Positions 1-11,033 of a stretch of DNA of 64,000 nucleotides are shown here, in pieces (the first letter of the stretch is position 1; each line of letters starts with the position of its first letter). The notes below the pieces were generated by a model that was not told the DNA's origin, did no database searches, and saw nothing but the letters and a program-made list of their open reading frames with translations. Source of the stretch: Hexactinellida sp. DTS-2022. Its lineage: Eukaryota > Porifera > Hexactinellida. A program made the translations under genes and the position numbers. The stretch covers positions 1,178,001 to 1,242,000 of the forward strand of contig JAPNXP010000004.1 of the NCBI GenBank assembly GCA_028753945.1, given 5' to 3'.

Positions 1-605
1 TGTTACAATAATGAGATAAGTACCTTTGCATTGAGACAGCTCGCGCACATCATTTTCTAAATAAAGGACGATTCCAATATTTTCTAACTTAAGATTTAAT
101 ATTGAATACTGATATCCATTCTCACATATAGTAACTTCTGGAATCAGGTTATGAGGTAAATTCATTCCATTTACCGCTTGCTCAGTATATATTTGTGATT
201 GGATTGAATCAAATGAAAAAGGAATTGGGCTTGAAGATATCGTGGATTCAAAAGTGTTTTTAGGTACTGAGATACATTCCAAATCCTCTTGATGTAATGT
301 TAGTATATTTTCTAGTGTTTTTTTCAGATTGCATAGCTTAGTGCAAGTGTCACAAAACCATTTTCCTGCTAGAAATTTCATTATATGGAAACTTTCTTTG
401 TTCTGCAATACAATAGTACTTGTGTTCAGTATATAATACTTTGTTTCTGTAATTGTAGAAGATACCACAGCGCAAAACACGTTACAATGATTCCGAAAAC
501 ATAACTCATAGGCTTGAAAGTGGGTACATGTTACTGAAGAACATTCCAAGCAAATTAATTTGTTACTATTGATGATTACCATGGAATTCTTCAGAGTAAC
601 TCTAC
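1..605 (-). CDS. partial exon of an unidentified Cys-rich protein, runs off the left edge
   Basis: The minus strand is open without a stop from 605 to the window edge (about 201 codons). It follows a good acceptor (T-run then AG at 607-606) and a 75-nt intron (606-680) whose donor GTTAGT lies just after 681. The translation contains two Cys clusters. One reads ICLECSSVTCTHFQAYELC near the exon start and the other KWFCDTCTKLC about 80 residues later; both look zinc-binding. A proline/serine-rich linker follows, then a stretch containing LPHNLIPEVTICENG. No signal peptide or membrane segment is seen. I do not recognise the family. N-terminal zinc-binding parts of captured transposase-type proteins look similar in style, but that is only a guess. 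It has no initiator of its own, because the reading frame is entered by splicing from the exon to its right. Confidence 0.6.
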
Positions 606-680
606 CTAAAAAAAAAACATAATTTATATGATGAATTTAATAAGGACAGTTTGAAGCAAATAAGTTATTTTGTCACTAAC

Positions 681-1052
681 CTTCATTAATTTTATAGTCG
701 GGCATTATGTAGATATTCGCTTCTTCTAAATACCATAACTGTGATTTTTTAATAATTGATGGCAATATTGGTGAACAAAAGACATGCCAAGTTCGACCAC
801 TGCTTCTTCGTTGTAATTTAAATTAGAATCTGGAAATAAAATAGTTCCGCAAGGGTCCATCGTTTGATGAACTGAAGGAAATCCATGTTCGAACACTGCT
901 TCTTCATTGTATTCTAAGTTAGAACCTGGTATTAGAGTAATTTCTAGTATGTCTGTTGATTCGCATATTGATGTCACTTCACAATACAATTCATTCCATC
1001 TCCGTTTCTTGGAAGGAATTAACTGTAGCTCTCTGTTACTGTTTTCCGCCAT
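681..1052 (-). CDS. probable 5' exon region of the left-edge gene, frame interrupted
   Basis: An ATG at 1052 opens a 108-codon frame (starting MAENSNRELQLIPSKKRRW) that ends at a TAG at 728-726. The region holds an internal duplication: the peptide pattern N-L-x-Y-N-E-E-A-V occurs twice, about 40 residues apart, and the DNA matches as well. The part nearest the splice donor at 681 is open in a different frame (LWYLEEANIYIMPDYKINE) and joins in phase to the exon at 605. A frame change is therefore needed between about 780 and 830. A one-base indel, an unseen tiny intron or pseudogenisation could each explain it. The duplicated segment suggests slippage in this exon. The function is unknown. 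Confidence 0.4.
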
Positions 1053-1125
1053 AATATTTCTAAAAATGTCAATAACAGGTATAAATTATTGTACTCCGCC
1101 AATGATGCATACATATATGAATAAT

Positions 1126-1158
1126 TCCGCATGCGGATTCACTTATTCCGCATGCGGA
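1126..1158. promoter_or_regulatory. twin 12-bp palindromes upstream of the left-edge gene
   Basis: The perfect palindrome TCCGCATGCGGA occurs at 1126-1137 and again at 1147-1158. The two copies are exactly 21 bp apart, about two helical turns, and lie 74-106 bp upstream of the ATG at 1052 (minus strand). They are GC-rich islands in very AT-rich DNA. A binding site for a dimeric DNA-binding protein is an inference from position and symmetry. Confidence 0.35.
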
Positions 1159-1237
1159 TTGACATTTTTAATAGCTCCAATTACTATGAATTAAATGAAA
1201 TATTTTAGTAATTTGGAAAATAATCACATAGTATTAG

Positions 1238-2214
1238 CAGCGGCGTAGGAACATTATTGTGTTGGGGGGGGGGCCGCGAAAATAATCAACATTATTTCTA
1301 TTGTCTCTTTGTTTGCTAAATACTCTTCGAATATCAATAAATCAGATAGTTTAATTAATTAAGTTTTCTTCCACTAATTTAATCCAAAAACACAAAAAAT
1401 TTTTTTTTTAATAAGAAATTAGAAAGCTAATTCAATTTTTGTATTTATACATTCAAGCTTTTTGTATTTAACATTCAAGCTTCTAGAAGCAGAATAGCAT
1501 TGGTAGATGCATCAACACTGCTATTTACATAGAACGATATGTGAAGTATAGTAAAATAGTAAATTTTTTGAATTTACAATTATATGGAGCTGTTAAACTC
1601 ATTAACTATATAATTAGCGAAGTAAATATATAATGTCTGATCATCAAGATGGAATGAGAATATAGAAGTTCTGATTGCAGATTTGAATTCCACATGGTCG
1701 AATTACTCTAGGAGCATAATTTCAATTCATTATGTATATTTTACTGAAATACAGCCACATTCCCATTTGTGCCAAGTGTCACGTGGCAGATACACTTATG
1801 CCACTTCATGAATATTAACTAAATTACGTGAATTCAAAATAATTTGAAATTTAGATCTATAGCAAGATATTTAGAGTCATTTTAGAGTAGTTTAAACAGC
1901 CGCTAATAAGTTACCAGACAACTATTGCTGTTTGCATTAAAACTCCAAGTGTTCAAATTATTTTGGCTGGTTACTGTATACTATGCATTCAACACTGTTT
2001 GTATATTTAACAATTAACATATCAATCACTTCATTTTAATTGGATCAGTAATAGAGGTATTCAATAATTCAAACTAATCGCATCATATATGCCCGAAATG
2101 CATATGCAGATATATGTTTTTGATTTATAGTAAATTCAAGGGGAGGCAGACCCCCCCAGTGTTGGATGTTGGAGGGGCCACGGCCCTCCCAGCCCCCCTA
2201 TTCCTACGCCCCGG
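1238..2214. mobile_element. hAT-like non-autonomous DNA transposon, 977 bp
   Basis: The left end CAGCGGCGTAGGAA and the inverted right end CCGGGGCGTAGGAA form imperfect terminal repeats. The flanks are an 8-bp direct repeat AGTATTAG at 1230-1237 and 2215-2222. Eight-bp duplications and CAG-starting termini are characteristic of hAT elements. The interior is AT-rich with G-runs near the ends and encodes no transposase. Confidence 0.75.
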
Positions 2215-3374
2215 AGTATTAGAGTTACTAATGGAGATAATTATCACATTTAGCACACTAATTAAGGCAGAGTATAGTGAAAGCAAAGGTCATTTATCAA
2301 AGGGGGAATTGTCATCCCCCTTGGATCCGCCACTACCATGTATAAAAATATTTGTATATATCCCATTTCTTGACAAATCGAAATAATATTGCATAAAATC
2401 CAATCATATACAGTTCAAGAACTTTATTAGGGATTGTTCTTGGATATCCTACAGTCTCAAATTTCAATTATTTCTGGTGATTACATCAGTTAACTTATTT
2501 ATAAACTTGTAAAGTGATATGTAAAATATGTATATGTATTATGTATAGATTACTATTCTATTTTTAAGTATATTTATATACAGGACTATATTAAATTATA
2601 CTTGCAATCCGGATAGTTTATTTCGAAAGATATGTTGAGAAAGGAAATTGTCTTTCTACTAATATTGGTTATCTTTAATCAGAAATATAATTGCTATACA
2701 GGTTTGTCAATCAAATAATTTAAGGGCTTGTTTTCAAATTTGGTTAAATTTGTGAAAGGAACCCAATGTTTAATTTACTATTTTAGGTCAGAAATTTGGG
2801 GTTCTACAATAAATAATTGAGTAATAAATCTATCCTCAGAAACATTCTTTGCAAACAGGAAAGTATTATTTTATAAGAGTATTAGGAGATTGTATTTTCT
2901 TCAAATCAGGAAATATTTGTGTAGTCCGGTGATTGGGAATTGCAGCTGTAGGTGATGGGACAAGTGTATCCAGATTGTACATTTGTATTGGCTATGTAGA
3001 CATGTATCAAATATTATATTCGTTATGCCTGACGAATTGTAACCATATCTTTTGAACTAATTTAATTAATAACAATCGTATTTTTTGGAGAAAATACCAT
3101 GTTAAGTTAACTCTCATTTAATCAACATGGAATTTTCTCTGTACTATTAACAACCACTTAATAATTATTCACGTAATCTGACGACGCAATCATCAACTCA
3201 ATCATAACCTTTGTTTCGAAATAATTGTGCTACTAAAACATCGGTTTATTTTGAGCAGTAACTGAATTGGAGTGAAAAAATGGTAGATTGCTTCTTAAAG
3301 TATATATTGTGGATCACTAACGATCAATATCAATTTAGTATACTACATATTCTATTATTTATTTTAACTAACAG
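2215..3374. other. non-coding stretch before the first SRCR exon
   Basis: This AT-rich sequence has no reading frame I trust. It ends in a T-rich tract and the AG at 3373-3374 that serves as acceptor for the first SRCR exon, so at least its right part is intron. Confidence 0.5.
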
Positions 3375-3677
3375 ATGGAGAGCTTCGTATGTATGGAAGT
3401 GGCAACGATGATGGAATACTTGAGATATATCATAATGATCGATGGGGCTCTGTATGTGACGACCTTTGGGGCTCAGAAGAAAGTCTTGTTGCTTGTAGAC
3501 AGTTGGGTTTTACCAATTATGCCTCCTACAGACACGGTAACAGCACCATCAACGATTTTTGGCTTGATGACGTGATATGTATTGGAGATGAATCATCTCT
3601 AGTCGATTGTGGTAATGATGGGTGGGGTGTAGACAATTGTGGAGTTTCAGAGGGCCTCTATCTCAACTGCACAAATG
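3375..3677 (+). CDS. SRCR domain exon, unit 1
   Basis: This 303-nt exon lies between an acceptor AG (3373-3374) and a donor G|GTAATA after 3677. Both boundaries are phase 1, so it can be added or skipped without shifting frame. It encodes one full SRCR domain: GELRMYGSGNDDG, then RWGSVCDDLWG, VACRQLGF, FWLDDVICIGDES, LVDCGNDGWG, DNCG and a final LNCT. Six cysteines are present in the group A pattern (C1 and C4 of group B are missing). N-x-S/T sites occur in GNST and NCT. SRCR domains are extracellular ligand-binding modules of scavenger and pattern-recognition receptors. There is no initiator in the true frame; the open frame starting at 3375 in another phase is a shadow. Its downstream intron is paralogous to that of unit 4. 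Confidence 0.9.
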
Positions 3678-3764
3678 GTAATAATTAGTTTACTGATTTA
3701 ATAAAGCACAGTAGTATCTAAAGAGTGAAGTAGAGGTAGGCTTGGTCAGGATCATGGTCCTAGA

Positions 3765-4201
3765 CAGTACCGGCTTTAGCTCTTTCGGCGCCCCACGCAA
3801 AAAGTATCTTGGCGCCCGCGTTTTCCATCAAATACTAATTTATGTAATTTATAATTAATTTACTAACATGAAGGTGAATCTAGTCAATAGTTCTAATAAT
3901 ATGAGTACTATACTACGTATAATAGCCAGTGAAACGTCAAAATTTGACTTATCTAACTCTTTTATTTGACAATGCTAGTAGTTAAATTGATCAAGGGTAT
4001 AAAATTTAAAGAACAAGATCTGAAAGTAAACAAATTAATCAAAGCTATTGTACTCAAAGGCAATAAAAACCTGAACTAGAAATGGGGATCCAAACATTGC
4101 TGTTCAATTTAGTTTTCCACAAAATGACCTAAATTTTTCGCCCCCAAAATCATGGCGTCCCACGCGGTTGCTTGTATTGCGTGTACCTAAAGCCGATCCT
4201 G
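3765..4201. mobile_element. hAT-like MITE, 437 bp, with empty site in window
   Basis: Terminal repeats CAGTACCGGCTTTAG (left) and CAGGATCGGCTTTAG (right, inverted) are flanked by 8-bp duplications GTCCTAGA (3757-3764) and GCCCTAGA (4202-4209, one mismatch). The paralogous intron after unit 4 near 28311-28330 reads straight through a single copy of this target, showing the uninserted state. No coding capacity. Confidence 0.85.
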
Positions 4202-4483
4202 GCCCTAGAATTACTTTTGTGAGGGTTATTTTCTAATGTAATAATGCAAATTGTCCTAAAAGGCTCTACCAATCATGAGGCTTAGTCGATAGGTATCCCC
4301 GCACACCCGTCCCGAGTGTAATCCTTATTCGATATTATCAATTTCTAGATGTCGTTGTTAGAATATTTTTTAATTATGATATACTCATTGCTCGAATAGT
4401 GACCTAAATTATTTATAATTTATAGGCTAATTTTTAGCGGTTATTTTGGGTTATGTTTACAGCCGTCCTCAAGAGGATATATA

Positions 4484-4953
4484 TATACGAGCCCTTTGAT
4501 CTCGATGATTTGCGACGGATCGGTGCTACGCACATAAAGTTAACGGCCGCTATGCGGCCTTACTCCTTACCCTTGCTACCATGGAAAATGGCAGTGATGT
4601 TATATACAACCCTTTCAACCATTTTCCATAGTTTTAAATTGTTTACCAATAATACCTGTTGAAAGCTAACTTCTAGGTCGATTCAGAATTTTAATTAATT
4701 TGTTTACCTATTTGTGTAAACAACAACAACAAATATTCATATTAGAAATTTATAAATACTAAAATCGTGTTCAGCATACTTGTTTACGTATTATAACATT
4801 TGTTTACCTATTATAACATTTGAAAGTTAGTTTATATCCCAATATTATTTGCGATTTCTGTTCTCCCATTACTTTAATACAATTCGGACAAACACACAAA
4901 CAAACAAACAAACAAACAAACAACAATCGAGATTTAATAATATAGATATATAA
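4484..4953 (+). repeat. dispersed hairpin-cassette repeat, copy 1
   Basis: This starts with the hairpin string typical of the family, slightly decayed: a CCTTTGATCTCG segment, then TTTGCGACGG, GGTGCTACGCAC and GGCCGCTATGCGGCC. It continues through the CCATGGAAAATGG block, the AACAACAACAAATATTCAT block and a (CAAA)n tract at about 4892-4921, and ends in TTTAATAATATAGATATA. Other copies lie at 8180-8727, 19738-20520, 24985-25312, 29609-30520, 33963-34597 and 35267-36400. Confidence 0.7.
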
Positions 4954-5097
4954 TTTTATTCGTACTGCTATTAATTTCCATTTGAAGAAATACTTGCCTA
5001 CCATTTTCATCTACAGTGCAACCTTGATTATCCGAACCCGTTGAGACCAGTCAAGCATGTTCAAATAATCTACAGTTCGGATTACTTAAGGCTGGAC

Positions 5098-5152
5098 AGT
5101 TTAACTACCATGACAGTTTAACTACCATGACAGTTTAACTACCATTCTACAA
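5098..5152. repeat. 17-18 bp tandem repeat, three copies
   Basis: The unit AGTTTAACTACCATGAC is repeated three times head to tail. It abuts a Tigger/pogo-like terminal sequence (ACCTTGATTATCCGAAC, near 5031-5047), so it may belong to a decayed pogo-type element. Confidence 0.6.
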
Positions 5153-5299
5153 CTTCTTTGTATTACTTCCTCAACTTGTAGTTCCTATTGTGTGCACTCT
5201 TTCAATCAAAGCTAATACCTCATCATACATACTATAAATCGCTGAGTAGAGATAATAATTTAATACCTTTTCTTTATTACTGAATTAAATTACGTCGAT

Positions 5300-5960
5300 T
5301 TAGGGTTCCATGCGTCTACCGTTAGAAAAATTTGGGGAAATATGTGCCTCAAAGCGACCTAGAAAGCGAAGCGCACTAGTATATATAGATATACTGTAGA
5401 ATCAATCTATATAGATACTAGCGTGCTTTGCGGAAGAACCCAACCACATACCAACCGCTTTGCGGTTGGTGTATGGTTTATACACTTATAACATTGATTA
5501 TAAAGCGTAAATAGGCCTAAATAGTCAATTTTAAAAATGTGAAATTTTAGTGATTACGTCATCATGTGATAATGAGTAAGCATATTGGCAATCTGGTGTT
5601 ACCAAAGTGTCCGCATCATTAATGTGCATGTTCTATTAAATTTTGAGATTTTTATCTCTTAGAGTGCGCGAATTATGTGCGATTAAGTGACTTTTCAGGG
5701 TTCTCTTAATGTGACAATGACGTCATAACTTGTCGAGGTGTGAGAAATTTTGAGTGAAAACCTCAAATTGTTGACGGGTGCCAAAAGTTACCCCTATATG
5801 CCAAAAATCACATTTGGAGACCGGAAACTTAATGCTTTATCAATTTTTATAATTGGAGCCTCTCAGACTCAAGTTAAAACCCCCGAGATCGCGACGTTCC
5901 AGTCCTTTACTTAAGGAGTCTATGGCCAGTAGACAATTTCAACCTATTGTGAATGGCCAG
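5300..5960. repeat. dispersed repeat with CCAACCGCTTTGCGGTTGG hairpin
   Basis: A near-identical block occurs at 31340-31870, and a shorter piece flanks the palindrome at 10540-11070. The shared features are the hairpin CCAACCGCTTTGCGGTTGG near 5452-5471, the AAAGCGTAAATAGGCC block and a long tail that in the sister copies ends in ATATATACAC and TTAATAGTATAGATAG. No coding frame is seen. Confidence 0.7.
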
Positions 5961-6220
5961 ATTTAGTTTTAGTTTACTAACACGCTCCAAAATTGCTCAA
6001 TTAGTATTAAGTCTTTGGGAACTTCTCTGGATTTACGCGCGCCTAGAAAGATTCCAGTGTTGCCATATGATATGCACACCAAGTTAATGCCAAAATCTTC
6101 AAAACATCGTGGAAAGTTCTTGCCAAAAATTAGAAAGTTCATAGAATTTCTTTTCTAATTTAAGAAGTTCAAGACTAAAAATTAAAATTTAATGAAATGT
6201 TGATGCCAAATTAACAAAAT

Positions 6221-6336
6221 CTAAAATTCAGCTGTGCCGACAGCATATCCATTGAAGACCCTATATTTTGGTGGTTGGTTGATTAATAGTTCCTCCAAAA
6301 GAAATGCTGTCGAAACAGCAGTACTTTGGATTTTAA
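6221..6336. repeat. palindrome-family repeat, degenerate copy
   Basis: This is a decayed member of the family with arms resembling TGCAGCTGTGCCGAC and GCATGTTCCTTTGG. The central loop contains a TATTTTGGTGGTTGG-like sequence. See the better copies at 10008, 32231, 46147, 58936 and 59793. Confidence 0.55.
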
Positions 6337-7480
6337 TTTTTTTTTGCATTTACTATAATTAATAAGTTAAATGTGCTACATTGGTTACGAATCACACACT
6401 AATGTAATATCTCATCCATTACGAACTATCAAAATATTTTCATACATATTTACTGATGTAATTAACATTCCTATTCCACTCGATAGAGCCCAAACAATTT
6501 TCACCCTATAAATACAGCAGCTCATATCTACAATCAATTGCTAATTTTTGGGTCCTAGCCTCCCAAAATTATACCTGGGGCCCCCAAAAATTTTACAATA
6601 ACTTTGAATAAGGATAGATACAGCGTTCACTCACTTTATTGTAATGACCCATCAAAATAATGGCCCCTAAATATTTTTGGTTGGCTACGCCCATGTCTAT
6701 AGTACATTTATTGTCTCAATAATACATCTATCTTTTTATATAAGCACAATTACTGTATGTGTTATGTGTTTGTCCAGAATTAATTGAAGACCATATGCTC
6801 TAGAAATCTTAAGTTGACATGCAAGGTAATTTTACACGTTGACAACGAACTATTGGTTTTCTAAACGAAATAACGGGATTATGACCTCATATAAAACATA
6901 TTTAAGAATAACTCTCAGTTCTATCCGTTTCGTCCACAATTTAGATGGCAAATTTTTTTGTCACATTATAAAATATATTCTATTGTATTCTCTTTAAATT
7001 TTATAAGTTTCACATTTAATCTGCGCCAGATATTAGTAAAAATGTAGCCTCCTATTGTTGCCTCAACACACATATTGAGGTTTGGTGATTTAATCACACC
7101 TACATTATTTCAGAAATTGCATAATCCAGTTTGGTTTTTATTAAGTTTACTTCTATTTGTGATGTAATAAACTAATAATAGATTACGTCAATCGCAATAT
7201 GCTTATTATTTACTATCAAAGTTATTCAAATATTTACTGACCTATTTCTTCTGCATATTAAATGATATATGATGTGAGTTATGCAGCGAATTAATAATCA
7301 AATAATTTGTTATGCAGAAGGTAAACCTTGGGTTAATTAGTAAATAGCATTTTAACTTAATTATTATGAGTGATATTTGAGGGTAAGGCCGAGAAGCGGC
7401 CGTTATTTCTGTTTCACAGTGTCTAACATGAACGAACAAAGATCGTGAAGCGACCTTTATGAGAGAATGATTCGCATATG
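6337..7480. other. gene-free stretch with copy of the TTTGTCCAGAATTAATTG repeat family
   Basis: From about 6765 the sequence parallels 26700-27610 (shared landmarks TGTTTGTCCAGAATTAATTG, GACAACGA and TATTGGTTTTCTAAACGAAAT). Both stretches end in hairpin-cassette sequence such as CGGCCGTT near 7400. No convincing gene is present. Confidence 0.5.
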
Positions 7481-7732
7481 CTCGTTCAAGAAAACTCTGT
7501 TTTGCCCAGAATTTTTTCTATGTTAATTGCAAGTTCAGCATTGTGGTGAATACCACATACATTCTGTTTCTGGATTTCATCACGATCCTTCTTGAAATTG
7601 TTCCATCCATTAACCTTATCTTTCCAAGGAAAGGGCATATGCTCACACAAATTCATGTCAGCAGATTTTAGGCGACAATGATCAATGTTCAATTGCAACT
7701 GATGCAATAAAAACACTATAAGTTTTCTGCAA

Positions 7733-7786
7733 ACTTTGGAAGTGGTCATTCTAGCTCTTGGATAGAATGACCACTTCCAGATTTTG
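7733..7786. repeat. short inverted repeat (hairpin)
   Basis: TTGGAAGTGGTCATTCT is followed after about 11 bases by its inverse AGAATGACCACTTCCAG. Open frames diverge from it on both strands (7486-7749 minus, 7758-8015 plus), but neither resembles a known protein. The pair may simply be a small foldback insertion. Confidence 0.5.
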
Positions 7787-8179
7787 GCATGGGATTAGGA
7801 AGTCCTTGAATAGACTGACTTTCTGGAAAGGTAGTTCGATTGGATCTATCTGCTCAGCATATGAAGTAGAAGGTTCATCTAAATTAGAAGACTTTATATG
7901 CTTTTGGAGAGGAATATTCCAATATCTGTCTGTTCTCTCGCGGTCTCTTCTCCGACATTGTACTAAACTGGTTATAATTATTCTAGTAATTTGGGTAAAT
8001 GAATTGTATACCTAGTAACACAGATGACATATCATTGTGGAAAAACTAATAACAATTTCATTTCACAAAGAACCAGTTAGGTTTTTAGTAACTTTTACCA
8101 AAATATAAATTTAGGATAAATTCTACGACCATGGTGATTCGTCGCAAAGCGACCGATATCGAAGGGATCGAGTTATTTA

Positions 8180-8727
8180 AACTCGATTATTGTTTGCTTG
8201 TTTGTTTCTTTTTTCAAGATTGTATTAAATTGATGGGGGAATAGAAAGCGCATTTATATATGAGATATAAACTTACTTCCAAATGCTATAATAGGTAAAC
8301 AAGTATGCTAAACACGAATTTCGCATTCATAAATTTTTAGTAGGAATATTTGGTGTTGTTGTTCACAAATAGGTAAACAAATTAATAAAAATTCATAATC
8401 AACCTAGAAGTTATCACTCAACGGGAATTATTGGTAAACAAGTTAAAACAATGGGAAATGATAGAAAGAAGGTCCATGGTCATAGGCGTCGTAACCCGTC
8501 CGGGTTCCGGAATGTATTGGCGGCCTGGAAGGGTTGCCCTATGCTACTAATACTATACCCGGAGTTTACCCGGACATTACCCGGAATTTCCGGGCGGGCC
8601 GAAGAATTGACCTTTGCATTTACAACGCCTATGTCCATGGTAGAAAGGGTGAGGAATAAGATCGAATAGCTGCCGTTAGATTGAAGTGCGTACCACCGAT
8701 CCGTCGCAAAGCGACGGACCTTATAGA
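8180..8727 (-). repeat. hairpin-cassette repeat, inverted copy interrupted by a MITE
   Basis: The family is read in reverse: GATTGTATTAAATTGATGGGGG, GTAAACAAGTATGCT, AACAAATTAATAAAAATTC, then the MITE at 8481-8633, then TGGTAGAAAGGGTGAGG, and at the far end CCGTCGCAAAGCGACGG. A second truncated cassette lies just left of it, near 8145-8170. Confidence 0.7.
8481..8633. mobile_element. hAT-like MITE, 153 bp
   Basis: Ends CATAGGCGTCGTAA and, inverted, CATAGGCGTTGTAA. The 8-bp target duplication TCCATGGT is at 8473-8480 and 8634-8641. Uninserted sister copies of the same hairpin-cassette sequence read ACCATGGAAAATGG at this point. The interior is GC-rich (CCGG runs). Confidence 0.85.
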
Positions 8728-9052
8728 TTTAATAAATTCTTGAGTTATCTGCACTCCTTTCACTAAAATTGGATTCCATTTGTAGAAGCATATACATATT
8801 GTATTTATATAAATCTTAGCTGCAATTAACTTCGATGAGTGATAATTTCGCACCAAGTTTTCAGAAAACAAACCAAATCAAATCAAAGCATAAGCATGTT
8901 CCTACTCATAAATTGTTTTTAATTAAGTTTGGAGTGCACTACCTATTGCCCTTCTTAATCTATACATAATGCACAAGTCAGTTTTTCTTTGAAACGCCAC
9001 TCTTTAGACCTATTTTCTGAATACCATACTTACTTTACTTACTTTTCATTAG

Positions 9053-9358
9053 TTGATGGTGCTCTTCGTCTGTATGGAAGCGGTGATAATGATGGAATAC
9101 TTGAGATATATCACAGTGGTCGATGGGGCTCTGTATGTGACGACCTTTGGGGCTCAGAAGAAAGTCGTGTTGCTTGTAGACAGTTGGGTTTTACCAATTA
9201 TGCCTCCTACAGACACGGTAACAGCACCATCACAGATTTTTGGCTTGATGACGTGTCATGTATTGGAGATGAATCATCACTACTCGATTGTGGTAATGAT
9301 GGGTGGGGTGTAGACAATTGTGGATTATCAGAGGGTCTCTATCTCAACTGCACAACAG
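9053..9358 (+). CDS. SRCR domain exon, unit 2
   Basis: This 306-nt phase 1-1 exon follows the acceptor TTTTCATTAG and is followed by donor G|GTAATG. It encodes a full SRCR domain with six cysteines (SVCDD, VACRQ, VSCIG, LDCG, DNCG, LNCT), the conserved WGSVC and FWLDDV blocks, and the glycosylation sites GNST and NCT. About 160 bp of upstream intron (8890-9052) is almost identical to the sequence before unit 5, while sequence further left is clearly diverged. That suggests recent conversion or duplication of a short tract. It is expected to act outside the cell as one module of a multi-SRCR receptor. No start codon belongs to this exon. Confidence 0.9.
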
Positions 9359-10007
9359 GTAATGTTAACTCTGATTCTGCTAGCCAAACCTTAATTTTGG
9401 AATAATGTTAAAGTTAATCTATTTGATGAGAAATTTCCAGGCTTAAGCTAGCATATATATTATATTTAATATTAAAAATTATTATTGTTCAGTATACTTA
9501 CACATTTGGAATTTAGTCTCTATCTGAACTGTAAATCCGGATTATATTCACTTATAATTTATTTAAACAAACAGACCTACACATACACAACAAGAAAATT
9601 TTGTAATATACATACAGTGGTGTTCGCCTGATAACAATTGATCCAATAGCAATTTCGCTCAACCAACAAGTTTTGCGGCTTTTATTCGTTAGTTTGTCCT
9701 TGCGTATCAAGTTATAATACGTATGCCTTTTTGCGACATTATTTTCCTCTTAATTTTTTGTGCGAATTTAATTGCATACTTATAATGTAATATGCTTATT
9801 ATATGTAAACCTTAATAATTGTAACATTCCGCTCATGGAATTTGCTTTGAACAGCATTCGGTTAATCGTTATTATATTATTGTTAATGAATGGCATTAAA
9901 CTCAAGATGGTTTATGATAGAAAAAACTTCAAATTTATCTACCGTTCCTTGTGACACGGACCAATTAATAAATCGTTCTTGATACTTTCATGACATGGCG
10001 AAAAAAT
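9359..10007. other. intron after SRCR unit 2
   Basis: The donor-proximal part (to about 9560) is a diverged version of the sequence following units 3 and 5 (shared GCTAGCATATATATTA and TACACATTTGGAA). No exon is recognised. The open frame at 9772-9954 has no recognisable protein features. Confidence 0.5.
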
Positions 10008-10122
10008 CAAAAATTGCAGCTGTGCCGCAGCATGTTCCTTTGGAGGCACTATCAATAAACCACCACCAAAATCTAGTGCCACCAAAGAAAAATGCGTCGG
10101 CACAGCTGCAATTTTGGATTTC
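10008..10122. repeat. palindrome-family repeat
   Basis: The left arm AAAATTGCAGCTGTGCCG...GGAGGCACTAT is answered by a right arm reading AGTGCCACC...CGGCACAGCTGCAATTTT. The loop contains AATAAACCACCACCAAAAT. The flanking sequence (CACCTGGGGTGACGATTTTTGAT near 10211) recurs with other copies, so the palindrome sits inside a longer dispersed repeat. Confidence 0.8.
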
Positions 10123-10664
10123 TTTTTCTCCGTAGACGGTGCCCTGGCCACACCTGTATACTTTGAGGATTGAAACTTGGCATGTATGTGCATAGTGGCC
10201 GTCTAATTTTCACCTGGGGTGACGATTTTTGATCAAATTATTTTAACACCTATTTAAACTAATTATGGCTCATAAAATGAAATAATTATTATTGAGCTTG
10301 ATAAAATTTACATGTACGGATAAAGAATTAAATTCTACACCTTTTGGCAAATCAAAAATGTTCAATTTGGCCTAGGTTTGTGCCATAATTGGGGGGTCAA
10401 TCTCCTCTATTTCCTCGCACTTCAGATTCAGTAAAACTGTTAAATGAATTTCCATTGTTTGAACTTGTAATAGATTTATTGATTTAACTTGTTAAATCTT
10501 ACTCTATTGTTTCAAGTTTGATAATTATATTGATTATCCTTATGAAATCCAGTTACTCCTGTATGGTTACCCTTGTATGCCAAAAATCTCATTTGGAAAC
10601 CGTCTACTTTCTTTAATCAACTCGGAACATATAAACAAATATATACACACACATATAGTATATA

Positions 10665-11033
10665 TGTTATGGGCACTATGCGAAATTGGGCATTTTGCAA
10701 AATTCCCAGGCAATATGCAAAATGCTGGTTTTTGTAGCAATTGCATATTGCCTGGGCATTATGCATAATGCTGGTTTTTGTAGCAATTTGCAAATTGCCT
10801 GGGCATTATGCATAATGCTGGTTTTTGTAGCAATTTGCATAATGTCATCATACCAACCAGACAATTTGCATAATGTCCAGCAATATGCATAATGTCCAGC
10901 AATTTGCAAATTGCTACAAAAACCAGCATTTTGCATAATGCCCAGGCAATATGCAAATTGCTACAAAAACCAGCATTTTGCATATTTCCTGGGCATTTTG
11001 CAAAATGCCCAATTTCGCATAGTGCCCATAACA
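10665..11033. mobile_element. 369-bp near-perfect palindrome (foldback element)
   Basis: The sequence from TGTTATGGGCACTATGCG reads the same from the other end (CGCATAGTGCCCATAACA) and folds back over almost its entire length around about 10850. The arms are built of repeated GCAAT/ATGC words and copies of ATGCTGGTTTTTGTAGCAA. The flanks TATA/TATA match the uninterrupted sister repeat at 31800-31840. No protein is encoded; the frames here are repeat artefacts. Confidence 0.85.

Noticed and set aside
3375..3575. Open frame beginning MESFVCMEV over SRCR unit 1, and equivalents at 9053, 11543, 27706 and 41880
   Set aside because: They are the wrong reading frame of the SRCR exons; the SRCR frame has the conserved cysteines and correct splice phases.
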